Assembly: GCA_040755395.1 (NCBI GenBank)
Contig: JBFMAX010000010.1
Location: forward strand, 90,136-148,659
DNA: 58,524 bases
Source: Nitrospirota bacterium
Lineage (GTDB): Bacteria > Nitrospirota > Nitrospiria > Nitrospirales > Nitrospiraceae
Reading direction: 5' to 3'
Shown here: positions 18,657 through 26,896 of the stretch, in pieces
How the letters are laid out: every line of letters begins with the position of its first letter
Numbering within the stretch: the stretch's first letter is position 1
Notes under the pieces: model-generated
The model's input: only the letters and a program-made list of their open reading frames with translations
The model's database searches: none
What the model was told of the DNA's origin: nothing
Position numbers and translations under genes: made by a program

Positions 18657-18895
18657 AGCAACCCCGTCGCTCGTCAATGGTCAATCGTCAATCGCTTTAC
18701 TCGTGCGTCCCCTCCCTCAGCCGGGCAATAGAGCTAAAGACTTCGGCGGGTGACGCCAGCCTGGGAGCCCGGCCGCCCCGCAGCGGGGCCCCTACACCGG
18801 GCGGGGTGCGAGCCTGCACCCGGTGCAACCGGGGCGGAGCACCGGGTACCCGGCTGGTCGGCGGCAGGACCCGCCTCCTAAGCCTCTATATCATC
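18657..18895. repeat. GC-rich palindromic repeat region between urtE and ureA
   Basis: No gene is seen here. A heptamer array GTCAATG/GTCAATC/GTCAATC lies at 18674-18695. An imperfect inverted repeat follows: CCAGCCTGGGAGCCCGG near 18759-18775 against CCGGGTACCCGGCTGG near 18842-18857. Within it, 18782-18813 matches 23658-23689 (urtB-urtA gap) over 32 bases with one mismatch, so this is a dispersed repeat family. Confidence 0.6.
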
Positions 18896-18956
18896 ACCAA
18901 ATGCTGCCGCACCTGTTCCTGGCTCAGTTCCGATGTCTTGCCCGACGCCACCACCG
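18896..18956 (-). pseudogene. Duplicated fragment of the urtE 3' end
   Basis: This 61-bp segment repeats the last part of urtE (19129-19189) with one silent mismatch (ACG to ACA). It carries the codons for about the last 20 residues of UrtE (VVASGKTSELSQEQVRQHLV) in frame and then reads MI and a stop at TAG, instead of V and TGA. There is no start or upstream portion of the gene. It is a gene-end remnant created by duplication or by insertion of the palindromic segment in between. Confidence 0.75.
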
Positions 18957-19128
18957 CTTTTTCGTGAATCTTCTCTCTTCTCCTTCCCTTCTCGACGGGC
19001 AAGCGGACTTCAATGGGATGGCCGGGGTAGGGTCAACTGGGCGCATCGAGCGAGCACTTTCCGAAGTGGGCGCTCTGCGAGCAACTGACCCTGCCCCGGC
19101 CGTCCCATCTCCCACCATCTCTCACACG
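18957..19128. mobile_element. Palindromic insert flanked by 61-bp direct repeats of the urtE end
   Basis: The 172-bp insert contains a 21-bp inverted repeat: 19015-19035 against 19086-19106, with two mismatches that still pair as G-U in RNA. Inside it, AGCGAGCACTT and AAGTGGGCGCT form a second stem. It is flanked by the urtE 3' end and its copy. The arrangement recalls a small element that inserted at a gene end and restored the reading frame, as integrative elements do at attachment sites. No integrase or transposase is encoded, so mobility is only suggested. Confidence 0.45.
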
Positions 19129-19886
19129 ACCAAATGCTGCCGCACCTGTTCCTGGCTCAGTTCCGACGTCTTGCCCGACGCCACCACCGTCCCTTTGGCC
19201 ATAATCACATACCGATCCGCCAACCTCGCCGCGAACTGCAGGCCCTGCTCCACAAGCAGAATGGCGAACCGTCTTTGGGCTTTGAAGCCGATGATTACCT
19301 CCTCAATGAGATCCACGATCGAGGGCTGGATCCCCTCGGTCGGTTCGTCCAACAACAACATCTTGGGCTGGGACAGCAGCGCCCGCGCGATCGCGAGTTG
19401 TTGCTGCTCGCCGCCGCTCAGTACCCCTCCGGGCCGCTCCAGCAGCATGGTCAACTTGGGGAACAGGGAGAACACCTCGTCGAATGCCGCGGTCTCGGTG
19501 GTCCGATCGCCGACTGCCGATCCGGCCCACAGACCGAGTCGCAGATTCTCCCGGACGGTCAGGTGAGGAAAGATCTCCCGCCCCTGCGGCACGTAGGCCA
19601 GGCCGCCGCGGACCCGCCGATCCGGCGAGTCCTTCGTGATCTCGACCCCATCAAACCACACCCGGCCGGACCGGACCGGCAGCAGGCCCATGATGGCCTT
19701 CAGCGTCGTCGTCTTGCCGACCCCGTTCCGTCCCATCAGACAGAGCACCTGCCCCCGCTCGACCGTGAACGACACGTCTCGCAGGATATGGCTTTCGCCG
19801 TAATACACGTTCACGCTCTCGAGCTGCAGCATTGCATTCATCGCGCCGTTCGCCGCATGCATTTCACTAGACGCTTCACGTTTCAC
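19122..19886 (-). CDS. urtE: Urea ABC transporter ATP-binding protein UrtE
   Basis: Second ATPase of the urea importer (branched-chain amino acid transporter class). Walker A GRNGVGKTT, signature LSGGEQQ and Walker B MLLLDEP are intact. It is 254 aa from the first start. UrtE proteins usually begin at LQLESVNVYYGESHILR, so ATGs at 19841 or 19832 are equally plausible; the first 15 codons overlap a TTCACGC-like repeat and no ribosome site decides the matter. It follows urtD by 19 nt. Its last 20 codons are duplicated downstream at 18896-18956, which may reflect insertion of a repeat element into the 3' end. Confidence 0.94.
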   Translation of the reverse strand: MKREASSEMHAANGAMNAMLQLESVNVYYGESHILRDVSFTVERGQVLCLMGRNGVGKTTTLKAIMGLLPVRSGRVWFDGVEITKDSPDRRVRGGLAYVPQGREIFPHLTVRENLRLGLWAGSAVGDRTTETAAFDEVFSLFPKLTMLLERPGGVLSGGEQQQLAIARALLSQPKMLLLDEPTEGIQPSIVDLIEEVIIGFKAQRRFAILLVEQGLQFAARLADRYVIMAKGTVVASGKTSELSQEQVRQHLVV

Positions 19887-19910
19887 GCCTCACGCTTCAC
19901 GTTCTTCAGG
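19865..19910. repeat. ACGCTTC heptamer array between urtD and urtE
   Basis: Words ACGCTTC, ACGTTTC, ACGCCTC, ACGCTTC follow each other without gaps from about 19872 to 19899. The same word family occurs between ureF and ureC. Confidence 0.65.
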
Positions 19911-20673
19911 CATGGGCGATCTTGTGATGCCCCAGGTAAATTTCGACCACGCGTGGGTCCGACTGCACTTTCTCGACCGGCCCTTCGCAAATGACCGTGC
20001 CCTCGTGCAGCACCGTCACGATGCGCGCGATCTGCCGTACGAACTCCATGTCGTGCTCGATCACGACGATCGCGTGTTTGTCCGCCAAGGACTTGAGCAA
20101 CACCCCGGTCTGCTCGGTCTCTCGATCCGTCATGCCGGCCACCGGCTCGTCCACCAATAAAAGCGCCGGGTCCTGCAGGATCACCATCCCGATCTCCAGC
20201 CACTGCTTTTCCCCGTGCGAGAGCGCGCCGGCGCGGAGATGGGCCTTGTCCTTGAGCCCGATCGTCTCCAACGTCTCGGCGATTCGCTCCCGCTCCGCCG
20301 GCGTGGATCTGCCCAACAGCGTGGCGAAGACGCCCTTGCTGGGACGCCGCAGGGACAGGTCGAGATTTTCCCAGACCGTGAGGTTGCCGTAGATTGACGG
20401 AGCCTGGAACTTCCGGCCGATCCCCAACTGGGCGATCTCGTGTTCCGGCAAGCCGATCAGGTCGGTGTCCTTCCCGAAAATCACCCGGCCGGCGACGGGC
20501 TGGACCTTGCCGGAGATCACATCCAGCAGCGTCGTCTTGCCCGCCCCGTTCGGACCGATGACGACCCGCAGCTCGTGATAGTCCACGATGAAATTCAGGT
20601 TGTTCAGCGCCTTGAACCCGTCGTAATCGACGGTCACGCCCTCGAGATAGATGATGGAACCGCGGTCGGTCAC
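19906..20673 (-). CDS. urtD: Urea ABC transporter ATP-binding protein UrtD
   Basis: First ATPase of the urea importer. It is 255 aa, with Walker [13 protein letters not shown], signature LSHGEKQW (the LivG-like variant), Walker B ALLLVDEP and an H-loop in AIVVIEHDMEFV. The conserved RKFQAPSIYGNLTVWENL block is typical of the UrtD/LivG family. The start is GTG at 20673 with AAGGTGG shortly upstream. It lies between urtC and urtE in the standard urtABCDE order. The gap to urtC (96 nt) is mostly a CATTCCT-type heptamer array. Confidence 0.94.
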   Translation of the reverse strand: MTDRGSIIYLEGVTVDYDGFKALNNLNFIVDYHELRVVIGPNGAGKTTLLDVISGKVQPVAGRVIFGKDTDLIGLPEHEIAQLGIGRKFQAPSIYGNLTVWENLDLSLRRPSKGVFATLLGRSTPAERERIAETLETIGLKDKAHLRAGALSHGEKQWLEIGMVILQDPALLLVDEPVAGMTDRETEQTGVLLKSLADKHAIVVIEHDMEFVRQIARIVTVLHEGTVICEGPVEKVQSDPRVVEIYLGHHKIAHA

Positions 20674-20689
20674 AAACCACCTTCGGTGG

Positions 20690-20768
20690 AATTATGAACG
20701 TGGAATGGGGAATTGGACCGTCTCAACATCTGCCATTCCTCATTTCACATTCCTCATTCCACATTGTC
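20690..20768. repeat. CATTCCT heptamer array between urtC and urtD
   Basis: Words CATTCCT, CATTTCA, CATTCCT, CATTCCA, CATTGTC run in tandem at about 20732-20766, with degenerate copies upstream of them. Confidence 0.65.
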
Positions 20769-20769
20769 G

Positions 20770-21909
20770 CTACCCCTTACTCGCCGGTTCCGGCACAGCT
20801 ATCGGTTTATGCAACCCGCGCCAGCCGACCCGGAGCTTTCGGCCCAGCCCGACCAGGCCGTCCGGAAACAACAGCACCACTGCGACGAAGAGGCCGCCCA
20901 AAAAAAACGGCCAGAGGTCGGGAAAATGGTTGGTCAGAATACTGCGCGCCCAATTGACCCCGACCGCGCCGATGATCGCCCCGATCAGCGTGCCGCGCCC
21001 GCCGACCGCCACCCAGATGACCATTTCCAACGACGGCAGCACCCCGATTTGCGCCGGCGTGATGATCCCGACCTGCGGCACGTAGAGCATGCCGGCGAGT
21101 CCGGCTAAGGCCGCCGAGACGACGAAGACGAACAGCTTGTAGTTGGCCGGCGAATAGCCGGAGAAGAGCACCCGCTGCTCGCTGTCACGGATGGCGACCA
21201 GGACCTTGCCCGTTCGGGATCGGACGATCCAGCGACACAGCAGATAGGCCGCCCCCAGGCACAGCACGGTGATGACATAGAGGGCGCGCTGCGTGCCCGG
21301 TTCGCTCAGCCGGAAGCCGAGCATCTTCTTGAAGTCGGTCAGACCGTTGGTGCCGCCCAGGTTGGTCTCGTTGCGATTGAAGACGAGCCAGGCCGAGAGC
21401 GCCAAGGCCTGGGTGATGATGGCGAAGTAGACGCCCTTGATCCGGCTGCGGAACGCCAGGAACCCGAACACCAGGGCGAAGAGCGTCGGGACAAGAAGCG
21501 CGGCGGCGAAGGCAAACGTGAAGCTATAAAACGGCTTCCAAAAGAGCGGCAGCTCCTTCACCTGGTTCCAAACCATGAAGTCCGGCAGCTCGCTGCCGTA
21601 CACGCTCTCCGTGCCGATCGCCAGCATGAGATGCATGCCGATGGCATACGCCCCCAGTCCGAAGAACACGCCGTGGCCCAAGCTCAGAATACCGGTGTAG
21701 CCCCAGATCAAGTCGAGGCCCAACGCGAGAATAGCGAAGGCGAGGAATTTGCCGAAGCGGTTGAGGGTGAAGTCCGAAACACGGAGCCAGGAATCTTCCG
21801 CCGGGAGGACGTTCAGCAAGGGCAGGATCACCAGGAGCGTGAAACCGACCAGCCAAAACGCAAGCCCTTCCCGTTCATGCCTGTCACCCATCGGTCGCTC
21901 TTCATTCAT
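20770..21909 (-). CDS. urtC: Urea ABC transporter permease UrtC
   Basis: Second permease of the urea importer (LivM-like), about ten membrane helices. From the ATG at 21909 it is 379 aa. That start has GGGGAG five bases upstream; the longer frame starting at 21981 is encoded by a GAATTCT-type repeat and is rejected as coding. The LivM signature region GFLAFRSRIKGVYFAIITQAL and the RLVAIRDSEQRVLFSGY-like cytoplasmic loop (VLVAIRDSEQRVLFSGYSPA) are clear. It lies between urtB and urtD in the operon. Confidence 0.94.
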   Translation of the reverse strand: MNEERPMGDRHEREGLAFWLVGFTLLVILPLLNVLPAEDSWLRVSDFTLNRFGKFLAFAILALGLDLIWGYTGILSLGHGVFFGLGAYAIGMHLMLAIGTESVYGSELPDFMVWNQVKELPLFWKPFYSFTFAFAAALLVPTLFALVFGFLAFRSRIKGVYFAIITQALALSAWLVFNRNETNLGGTNGLTDFKKMLGFRLSEPGTQRALYVITVLCLGAAYLLCRWIVRSRTGKVLVAIRDSEQRVLFSGYSPANYKLFVFVVSAALAGLAGMLYVPQVGIITPAQIGVLPSLEMVIWVAVGGRGTLIGAIIGAVGVNWARSILTNHFPDLWPFFLGGLFVAVVLLFPDGLVGLGRKLRVGWRGLHKPIAVPEPASKG

Positions 21910-21934
21910 GCCGCTCCCCGACAGCGCTTTCACA

Positions 21935-22014
21935 TTGCGAATGCTGAATCCTGAATGTTGAATTCTGAATTGTGGTTTCAATTCATAATTCAGAACTCAG
22001 AATCCAACAATTGC
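21935..22014. repeat. GAATTCT/AATTCAG heptamer array between urtB and urtC
   Basis: Words GAATGCT, GAATCCT, GAATGTT, GAATTCT, GAATTGT run in tandem from about 21946, then AATTCAT, AATTCAG, AACTCAG, AATCCAA. This is the clearest period-7 array of the window. Confidence 0.75.
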
Positions 22015-23607
22015 CTATTCGACGTATCGCCCTTTGATCGCAAACAGCCCGGAAGGCCGCCACTGCAGGAACAGGATCACGAGCACCAGGATCAGGACTT
22101 TACCGTAGACGGCCCCGAAACTGGGCTCCAGCAATTTGTTGAGCCCGCCGATGCCGAGCGCCGCGACGATCGTGCCCATCAGCTTGCCGACCCCGCCGGT
22201 GACGACCACCATGAAGGAGTCCACGATGTAGTTCTGGCCCAAGCCCGGTTCGACGTTGCCGATCAGCGTGAGCGCGCAACCGGCCAATCCCGCCAGGCCC
22301 GACCCGAAGGCGAAGGTGTAGGCATCGACCTTTCGGGTGGGGATGCCCAGACACGCGCTCATGTTGCGGTTCTGCATCACGGCCCGTACCCGCAGGCCCA
22401 GCCCGGACCGGAACAGCAGGACATAGATGCCGGCGACGCACACGATGGACAACGCAATGATGAAGAGCCGGTTGTAGGGCAGATAGACCCCGACCATGAT
22501 CTGCACGCCGCCGCTCAGCCAACCGGGGGCGACCACCGCGGTCAGGTCCCCGAAGTACACACGGGCGGCTTGGATCATGACGAGGCTGAGCCCCCAGGTC
22601 GCCAACATGGTTTCCAGCGGACGCCCGTAGAGGAACCGGATGACGGCGGCCTCCAGGATCAGTCCGAACAGCGCCGCAACCACAAACGAAATGGGCATGG
22701 AGAGAAGGAAATAATAGTCGAAGATGTCCGGCGGAAGATAGGCCTTGAAGCATTCCTGCGTGATGAACGTGGCGTAGGCCCCAACCATCATCAATTCGCC
22801 GTGGGCCATGTTGATCACGCCCATCAGTCCGAAGACGATGGCCAGGCCTAAGGACATGATCAACAAGATAGAACTGAGGCTGATTCCTCTGAAGAGGGTT
22901 TCAAAGGCGCTGGACCAGGTCGCCCAAACTTCGATGCGCTCGATAGCCTCGGTTGCGGCCCGCGCGAGAACTTTCTGTTCATCGGTCGCGCCGGGATCGG
23001 CGGCGGCCCGCGCGAACTCCTTCAATGCAGGCAACGCGTTCTGACTCCGCAGCTCGCCCAATTTGACGACCGCGGCGGCCCGGGCATCCGCATCACCCGA
23101 GGCCAGTTTCAACAGGTGCGCCGACTCCTCCATCGTGTAGCGCACCCAGCGATTCGGCTCCCGGGCGGCGGCTTGCTCCAGCCAGGGGATCGCCGCCGGC
23201 CGGCCGAGCGTCCCCAAGTCCGTCGCCGCGGAGCGGCGCTCATCCGGCTCGTCGCTGGCCAGCTTGGCGCGGTTCTTCAGCAGATCCATCACCGGCTTGA
23301 TGGCCAGCCGGAGACTGCGATCCGCGTCGGCTCGAATCGCGTCCAGGCGAGGCAGCAGGCGTTCATCGCCCTGCTCGATGAGCGTGCGGATCGCCGCCTC
23401 CCGCACCGCCTCATCGTTGCTCGACAGATTCGCCAGCGCCCGCTCGACCGCAGGCGGCGGAGACGGCGCCGCCGCCCCCTCCGCCGCCGTCGCCCCTTCA
23501 CTTCCACACACTGCAAGCAGCCCGAGAAACATCAAAGACGGTAGCGTTCTGAACTTCGAGATGATCACGATATTTTTCACAGTCTGAATGAGCCTTCGGG
23601 GCACCAC
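22015..23607 (-). CDS. urtB: Urea ABC transporter permease UrtB with long N-terminal domain
   Basis: First permease of the urea importer (LivH-like). The 530-aa product has a signal-like hydrophobic segment at about residues 20-40. Then comes a 190-residue helical repeat region (LIEQGDERLLPRLDAIR, RRSAATDLGTLGRPAAIPWLEQAA) that resembles HEAT-type repeats and would lie in the periplasm, and then the permease domain from about residue 235. An extended UrtB is known from other bacteria. The role of the extra domain is not established; it may contact the binding protein or the porin. The start is uncertain: the annotated one is GTG without a clear ribosome site, and later GTG or ATG codons are possible. 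Confidence 0.93.
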   Translation of the reverse strand: MVPRRLIQTVKNIVIISKFRTLPSLMFLGLLAVCGSEGATAAEGAAAPSPPPAVERALANLSSNDEAVREAAIRTLIEQGDERLLPRLDAIRADADRSLRLAIKPVMDLLKNRAKLASDEPDERRSAATDLGTLGRPAAIPWLEQAAAREPNRWVRYTMEESAHLLKLASGDADARAAAVVKLGELRSQNALPALKEFARAAADPGATDEQKVLARAATEAIERIEVWATWSSAFETLFRGISLSSILLIMSLGLAIVFGLMGVINMAHGELMMVGAYATFITQECFKAYLPPDIFDYYFLLSMPISFVVAALFGLILEAAVIRFLYGRPLETMLATWGLSLVMIQAARVYFGDLTAVVAPGWLSGGVQIMVGVYLPYNRLFIIALSIVCVAGIYVLLFRSGLGLRVRAVMQNRNMSACLGIPTRKVDAYTFAFGSGLAGLAGCALTLIGNVEPGLGQNYIVDSFMVVVTGGVGKLMGTIVAALGIGGLNKLLEPSFGAVYGKVLILVLVILFLQWRPSGLFAIKGRYVE

Positions 23608-23732
23608 TATAAGAATGAAGATGCGGGTGGCACCGACCTGGGCGCCCGTCCGCGCGGAGCGGGGTCCCTACACCGGGCGGGGTGCGAGCACGGACGGGCT
23701 GGCCGGTGACGGGACCCGCATCTTCATCCCAG
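23594..23732. repeat. Dispersed palindromic element between urtA and urtB
   Basis: GAAGATGCGGGT near 23616 and ACCCGCATCTTC near 23715 form a 12-bp perfect inverted repeat around a GC-rich core. The core segment 23658-23689 matches 18782-18813 over 32 bases with one mismatch. No coding capacity was seen in the 174-bp gap. Confidence 0.65.
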
Positions 23733-23781
23733 CCTGCAAATAGAGTAACACGCTGGTGACGTTGACCCGCTTATTCTCCGA

Positions 23782-25149
23782 TCAGGCTTTCTTCTGATAC
23801 GTCCCCTGATGCTTCACCCAATCGCATCCTTTGTCCGGATTGGTGTACTCGCTCCAGGGCTCGGGCTTGACCAACCCTTTGCTCTGCCACACCGTCTTGA
23901 ACTGCCCGTCCTTCAGGATCTCCCCGATCAGGACCGGCTTGTACGTGTGGTGATTGGCCTCGTCCATCTTCTTCTTGCCGCCCGGCGCCATGAACTCCAT
24001 GCCGTACACCGCCTTGCGGACCTTGTCGACCTCGGTCGACCCGGCTTTCTCCACCGCCTGCTTCCAGACGTGGACGCCGAAATAGGCCGCTTCGATCGGA
24101 TCGTCCGTCACGCGCTTGTCGCCGTCCGGCAGGTTGTTCCTCTTGCAGTACGCCTTGAAGTCGGCCACGAATTTCTTGTTCTCCGGCGTGTCGATGCTCT
24201 GGAAGTAATTCCAGGCCGCCAGGTGTCCGACCAGCGCCGTGGTGTCCATGCCGCGCAGCTCATCTTCGGCCACGCTGAACGCCATGATCGGCGCGTCCTC
24301 CGCGCGCAATCCCTGGTTGGCGAATTCCTTGTAGAAGGGCACGTTGCTGTCGCCGTTGATCGTGCTGATCACGCAGGCCCCGCCGCCGGCCGCGAACTTT
24401 TTGATCTTGCCGACGATGGTCTGATAGTCCTGGTGATGGAACGGCGTGTATTCCTCCATGATGTTGGCCGGCGGCACTTTCTTGGCCAGCAACATCGCCC
24501 GCAGGATCTTGTTGGTCGTGCGGGGATACACATAGTCCGTCCCCAAGAGATAGAACTTCTTGAACCCGCCGCCTTCCTTGCTCATCAGGTAGTCCACCGC
24601 CGGTACCGCCTGCTGATTCACCGCCGCGCCGGTATAGAACACGTTATGCGAGCACTCCTCGCCTTCGTACTGCACGGGGTAGAACAGCAGGCCGTTGTTC
24701 TTCTCGAACACCGGGAGCACGGACTTGCGGCTGACCGAGGTCCAGCAGCCGAACACGACCGCCACCTTGTCCTGCAACAGCAACTGCTTGGCCTTCTCGG
24801 CAAACAGATCCCAGTTCGAAGCGGGATCGACGACGACCGGCTGGATCTTGCGGCCCATGACGCCGCCTTTGGCGTTGATCTCCTCCACCGCCATCAGCAC
24901 CACGTCGCGCAGGGAGACTTCGCTGATCGCCATCGTGCCGCTCAACGAGTGCAGCACGCCGATCTTGATCGGCTCCCTGTCCGCCGCATAGGACAGAGCC
25001 CAGTGGCCCAGGTTGCCCAGCAACGCGGCAATGCCCACCCCGGCCGCGGCCTTCGTGCCCTGCGCCAGGAACTCGCGGCGGGAGGGGTTCTGGTCGGCAT
25101 TCGCGTCCTGCGGCCCATTCATCGATTCATTGGTCTTCGTCTCGTCCAT
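23782..25149 (-). CDS. urtA: Urea ABC transporter substrate-binding protein UrtA (Tat-exported)
   Basis: Periplasmic urea-binding protein of the amide/urea branch of type I binding proteins. From the ATG at 25149 (GGAG seven bases upstream) it is 455 aa. A twin-arginine motif SRREFLAQG near residue 25 precedes a hydrophobic stretch ending around SYAADREP, so Tat export is predicted. The core begins [17 protein letters not shown] and contains [18 protein letters not shown], characteristic of urea/short-chain amide binding proteins. It lies first among the urt genes, directly after the porin. Urea is the likely ligand given the urease genes downstream. Confidence 0.95.
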   Translation of the reverse strand: MDETKTNESMNGPQDANADQNPSRREFLAQGTKAAAGVGIAALLGNLGHWALSYAADREPIKIGVLHSLSGTMAISEVSLRDVVLMAVEEINAKGGVMGRKIQPVVVDPASNWDLFAEKAKQLLLQDKVAVVFGCWTSVSRKSVLPVFEKNNGLLFYPVQYEGEECSHNVFYTGAAVNQQAVPAVDYLMSKEGGGFKKFYLLGTDYVYPRTTNKILRAMLLAKKVPPANIMEEYTPFHHQDYQTIVGKIKKFAAGGGACVISTINGDSNVPFYKEFANQGLRAEDAPIMAFSVAEDELRGMDTTALVGHLAAWNYFQSIDTPENKKFVADFKAYCKRNNLPDGDKRVTDDPIEAAYFGVHVWKQAVEKAGSTEVDKVRKAVYGMEFMAPGGKKKMDEANHHTYKPVLIGEILKDGQFKTVWQSKGLVKPEPWSEYTNPDKGCDWVKHQGTYQKKA

Positions 25150-25155
25150 GTTCAC

Positions 25156-25214
25156 GCTCCTTTTGCTATCAGCTATCAGCCGCCAGCTTTCAGTTTTCAG
25201 CTTTCGGCGATCAG
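25156..25214. repeat. GCTATCA/GCTTTCA heptamer array between porin and urtA
   Basis: Words GCTATCA, GCTATCA, GCCGCCA, GCTTTCA, GTTTTCA, GCTTTCG, GCGATCA, GCTTTCC run without interruption from about 25164 to 25219. Confidence 0.7.
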
Positions 25215-25251
25215 CTTTCCGCCGAGGGCCGACCGCTGGCGGCTCGCCATG

Positions 25252-26640
25252 TCAGAAGTTGTACCAAAAGGCCATATTGTAGGTATCGCCTTGGTAATGC
25301 TGGCTCCCCGTCCCGACGGCCCACGTCGTCCACAGGTGCTGCCATTCCAGCCCGATATAGAAATCCGACCAGATGGGATGAATGGCCGTGAGATAGGTGC
25401 GGTAGTTGCTCTTGTACTGCGTGTCCACGTTGACGGTGCTTCCCCGGACATCCTGGTCGAGGGGGTTGTCCATGCCGGCCCCGGCCAGGAACGTGTATTT
25501 GCGCGAGGCGGCCCAACTCAACTGGCCCCATCCCATCAAGGTCCGGATGGGTTTGCCGGTGGTCAGGTTCAAGTCCTGACCGAAGCGGAAGAACTCCTGC
25601 CCCAAGGCCTGTCCATAGGCCAATTCACCCGAAAATTTCAGGACCTTGGTGAGCGGGATCACCACTTCGCCGCCGACGAGGTAGGAGTTGATGTCGCGGC
25701 CGGAGGTGAAATTCCCGCCGAACGCTCCTGCGGGTACTGCGGAAGTTCCTGAAGGAGGAATCGGCGCCGACCGGTAGTACCGATAGGCCGCGCTGACCGC
25801 GACCAACACCCCATCCTTGCTATAGGCGAGCCGGGTTCCGTAATAGGGATGCTGAATCGGGTCGCTGAACGCATCGTTGGAGTTATTCGGAGGAGGGGCG
25901 TCGCCTTGGGCGACCTTGGGCGTGGCCTGCGGGCGAACCTGGCGCTGCCCGGAAATCGCGTAGAGCCCGCGCTCGAACCGCATCACGGTGATCAAGCCTT
26001 CCACGTTCTCGGTGAATTGGTACCGGAAGGTGATCTGCGGAATACGCTGCCAGAGGTTGCCCCCGTACCCCATGATCGAAAAGTCGATCAGGTCCGGATG
26101 CAACGCCATCACCGGGGTCCAGTCCTGGCCGACGGTCAAGCTCATTTGAGCATAGGTATATCGCGCATACGCCAATCGCAGCCTAGGAGTAATACTGCTG
26201 GCCACGTCCTTGTCGCCGTAAAAATCGGCCTCGACGACCCCGGTCAGCGAGTGTTGTCCATCGGTCCGGTCGGCCCGGATGCCGAAGACACTGTAGCGGG
26301 GATTCAAGGTGCTGGTATTGTTGCTGTTGCTGCCGGCGGCGGTCGCGTATCCGTTGAACTGAGCCGGATCCAGGGGGTTCGTGTTCCTGTTGCTGTAAAT
26401 GCCGTCCAGCTCGATGCGCCCGTACGGAGTAATGCTGCCCCTGCCTTCCTGCGTGAAGATCGGCGCCAGGCAGCCTGGACACATATGAACCGGCTTTTCC
26501 TCCTGCTGTCGAGTCAGGCGCCCCGCGCCCTCCGCCTCTCCCGCCGCCTGCTGCGCCCACGCCGGCGGGGCGAAGAGCATGATGGATACGACGGCCGACA
26601 GCCACAGGCTGCGGCCGGCTTTACTGATGGACGTGCTCAT
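25252..26640 (-). CDS. Outer-membrane porin, probably for urea or short amides
   Basis: Beta-barrel outer-membrane protein of 462 aa from the ATG at 26640, which has GGGAGG just upstream. A signal peptide (about residues 1-29) ends in the cleavage motif AWA-QQ. The body is rich in alternating Tyr/Gly strands and ends in YNMAFWYNF with the C-terminal Phe used by the BAM machinery. The overall character resembles DcaP/FmdC-type porins. The mature N-terminus has a CPGC pair of unknown role. As first gene before urtABCDE it is probably the outer-membrane entry for urea; substrate is inferred only from context. Leader 3 and a strong promoter precede it. Confidence 0.8.
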   Translation of the reverse strand: MSTSISKAGRSLWLSAVVSIMLFAPPAWAQQAAGEAEGAGRLTRQQEEKPVHMCPGCLAPIFTQEGRGSITPYGRIELDGIYSNRNTNPLDPAQFNGYATAAGSNSNNTSTLNPRYSVFGIRADRTDGQHSLTGVVEADFYGDKDVASSITPRLRLAYARYTYAQMSLTVGQDWTPVMALHPDLIDFSIMGYGGNLWQRIPQITFRYQFTENVEGLITVMRFERGLYAISGQRQVRPQATPKVAQGDAPPPNNSNDAFSDPIQHPYYGTRLAYSKDGVLVAVSAAYRYYRSAPIPPSGTSAVPAGAFGGNFTSGRDINSYLVGGEVVIPLTKVLKFSGELAYGQALGQEFFRFGQDLNLTTGKPIRTLMGWGQLSWAASRKYTFLAGAGMDNPLDQDVRGSTVNVDTQYKSNYRTYLTAIHPIWSDFYIGLEWQHLWTTWAVGTGSQHYQGDTYNMAFWYNF

Positions 26641-26704
26641 ATCCCTCCCTCCCGGTCTCCCAAGCGATGACTGTTGATCACACACCCGGACCGGCGGGCG
26701 GTCG

Positions 26705-26827
26705 AGCCAAAAAAAAACGCCCTTCCGGTCCGACTCAGGACCAAAAGGACGCCGTTGTCCTCGTCTTGTTCTGATTTCCGCGGGCGGTGCGAAGACTCCC
26801 TTGTCCCCACACCGAAGCTCGCACGGT
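26705..26827 (-). promoter_or_regulatory. Putative ANTAR antitermination leader (leader 3, upstream of porin-urt-ure)
   Basis: On the minus strand P1 (26813-26786) is an 11-bp stem with three G-U pairs, GGTGTGGGGAC/GTCTTCGCACC, and loop AAGGGA. P2 (26760-26747) is GGAC/GTCC with loop AACGGC. Both loops are hexamers with A1 and G4. The linker is 25 nt. P2 overlaps the start of the terminator that follows. The order (promoter, P1, P2, terminator, gene) matches leader 2, and P2 is nearly identical in both (GGACAACG-C-GTCC). This is the textbook design of ANTAR-dependent read-through as known for eut and nas leaders; the regulator itself is predicted. Confidence 0.82.
26708..26752 (-). terminator. 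Intrinsic terminator of leader 3
   Basis: On the minus strand GGTCC/GGACC forms the apical stem around a 6-nt loop, extended by imperfect pairing of GGCGTCC with GGAAGGGCG, and is followed by nine T residues. It lies between the promoter and the porin gene and shares its 5' arm with hairpin P2. Confidence 0.82.
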
Positions 26828-26833
26828 GAACTG

Positions 26834-26863
26834 CTTATAAGCTTCTCCCGTTTATTCTGTCAA
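26834..26863 (-). promoter_or_regulatory. Sigma-70-like promoter for the porin-urt-ure operon
   Basis: On the minus strand TTGACA (26863-26858) and TATAAG (26839-26834) are separated by 18 bp. The predicted start is near 26827, which puts ANTAR hairpin P1 about 14 nt into the RNA. The region is shared with the divergent lipoprotein gene. Confidence 0.75.
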
Positions 26864-26896
26864 GGGGGTTTTGTGATGTGCTAGACTAGCGCCGCC

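Noticed and set aside
18924-19118. 64-codon minus-strand frame in the urtE-ureA gap
   Set aside because: It is encoded by the two arms of the palindromic insert and the urtE duplicate in a shifted frame. It lacks a ribosome site and family features.
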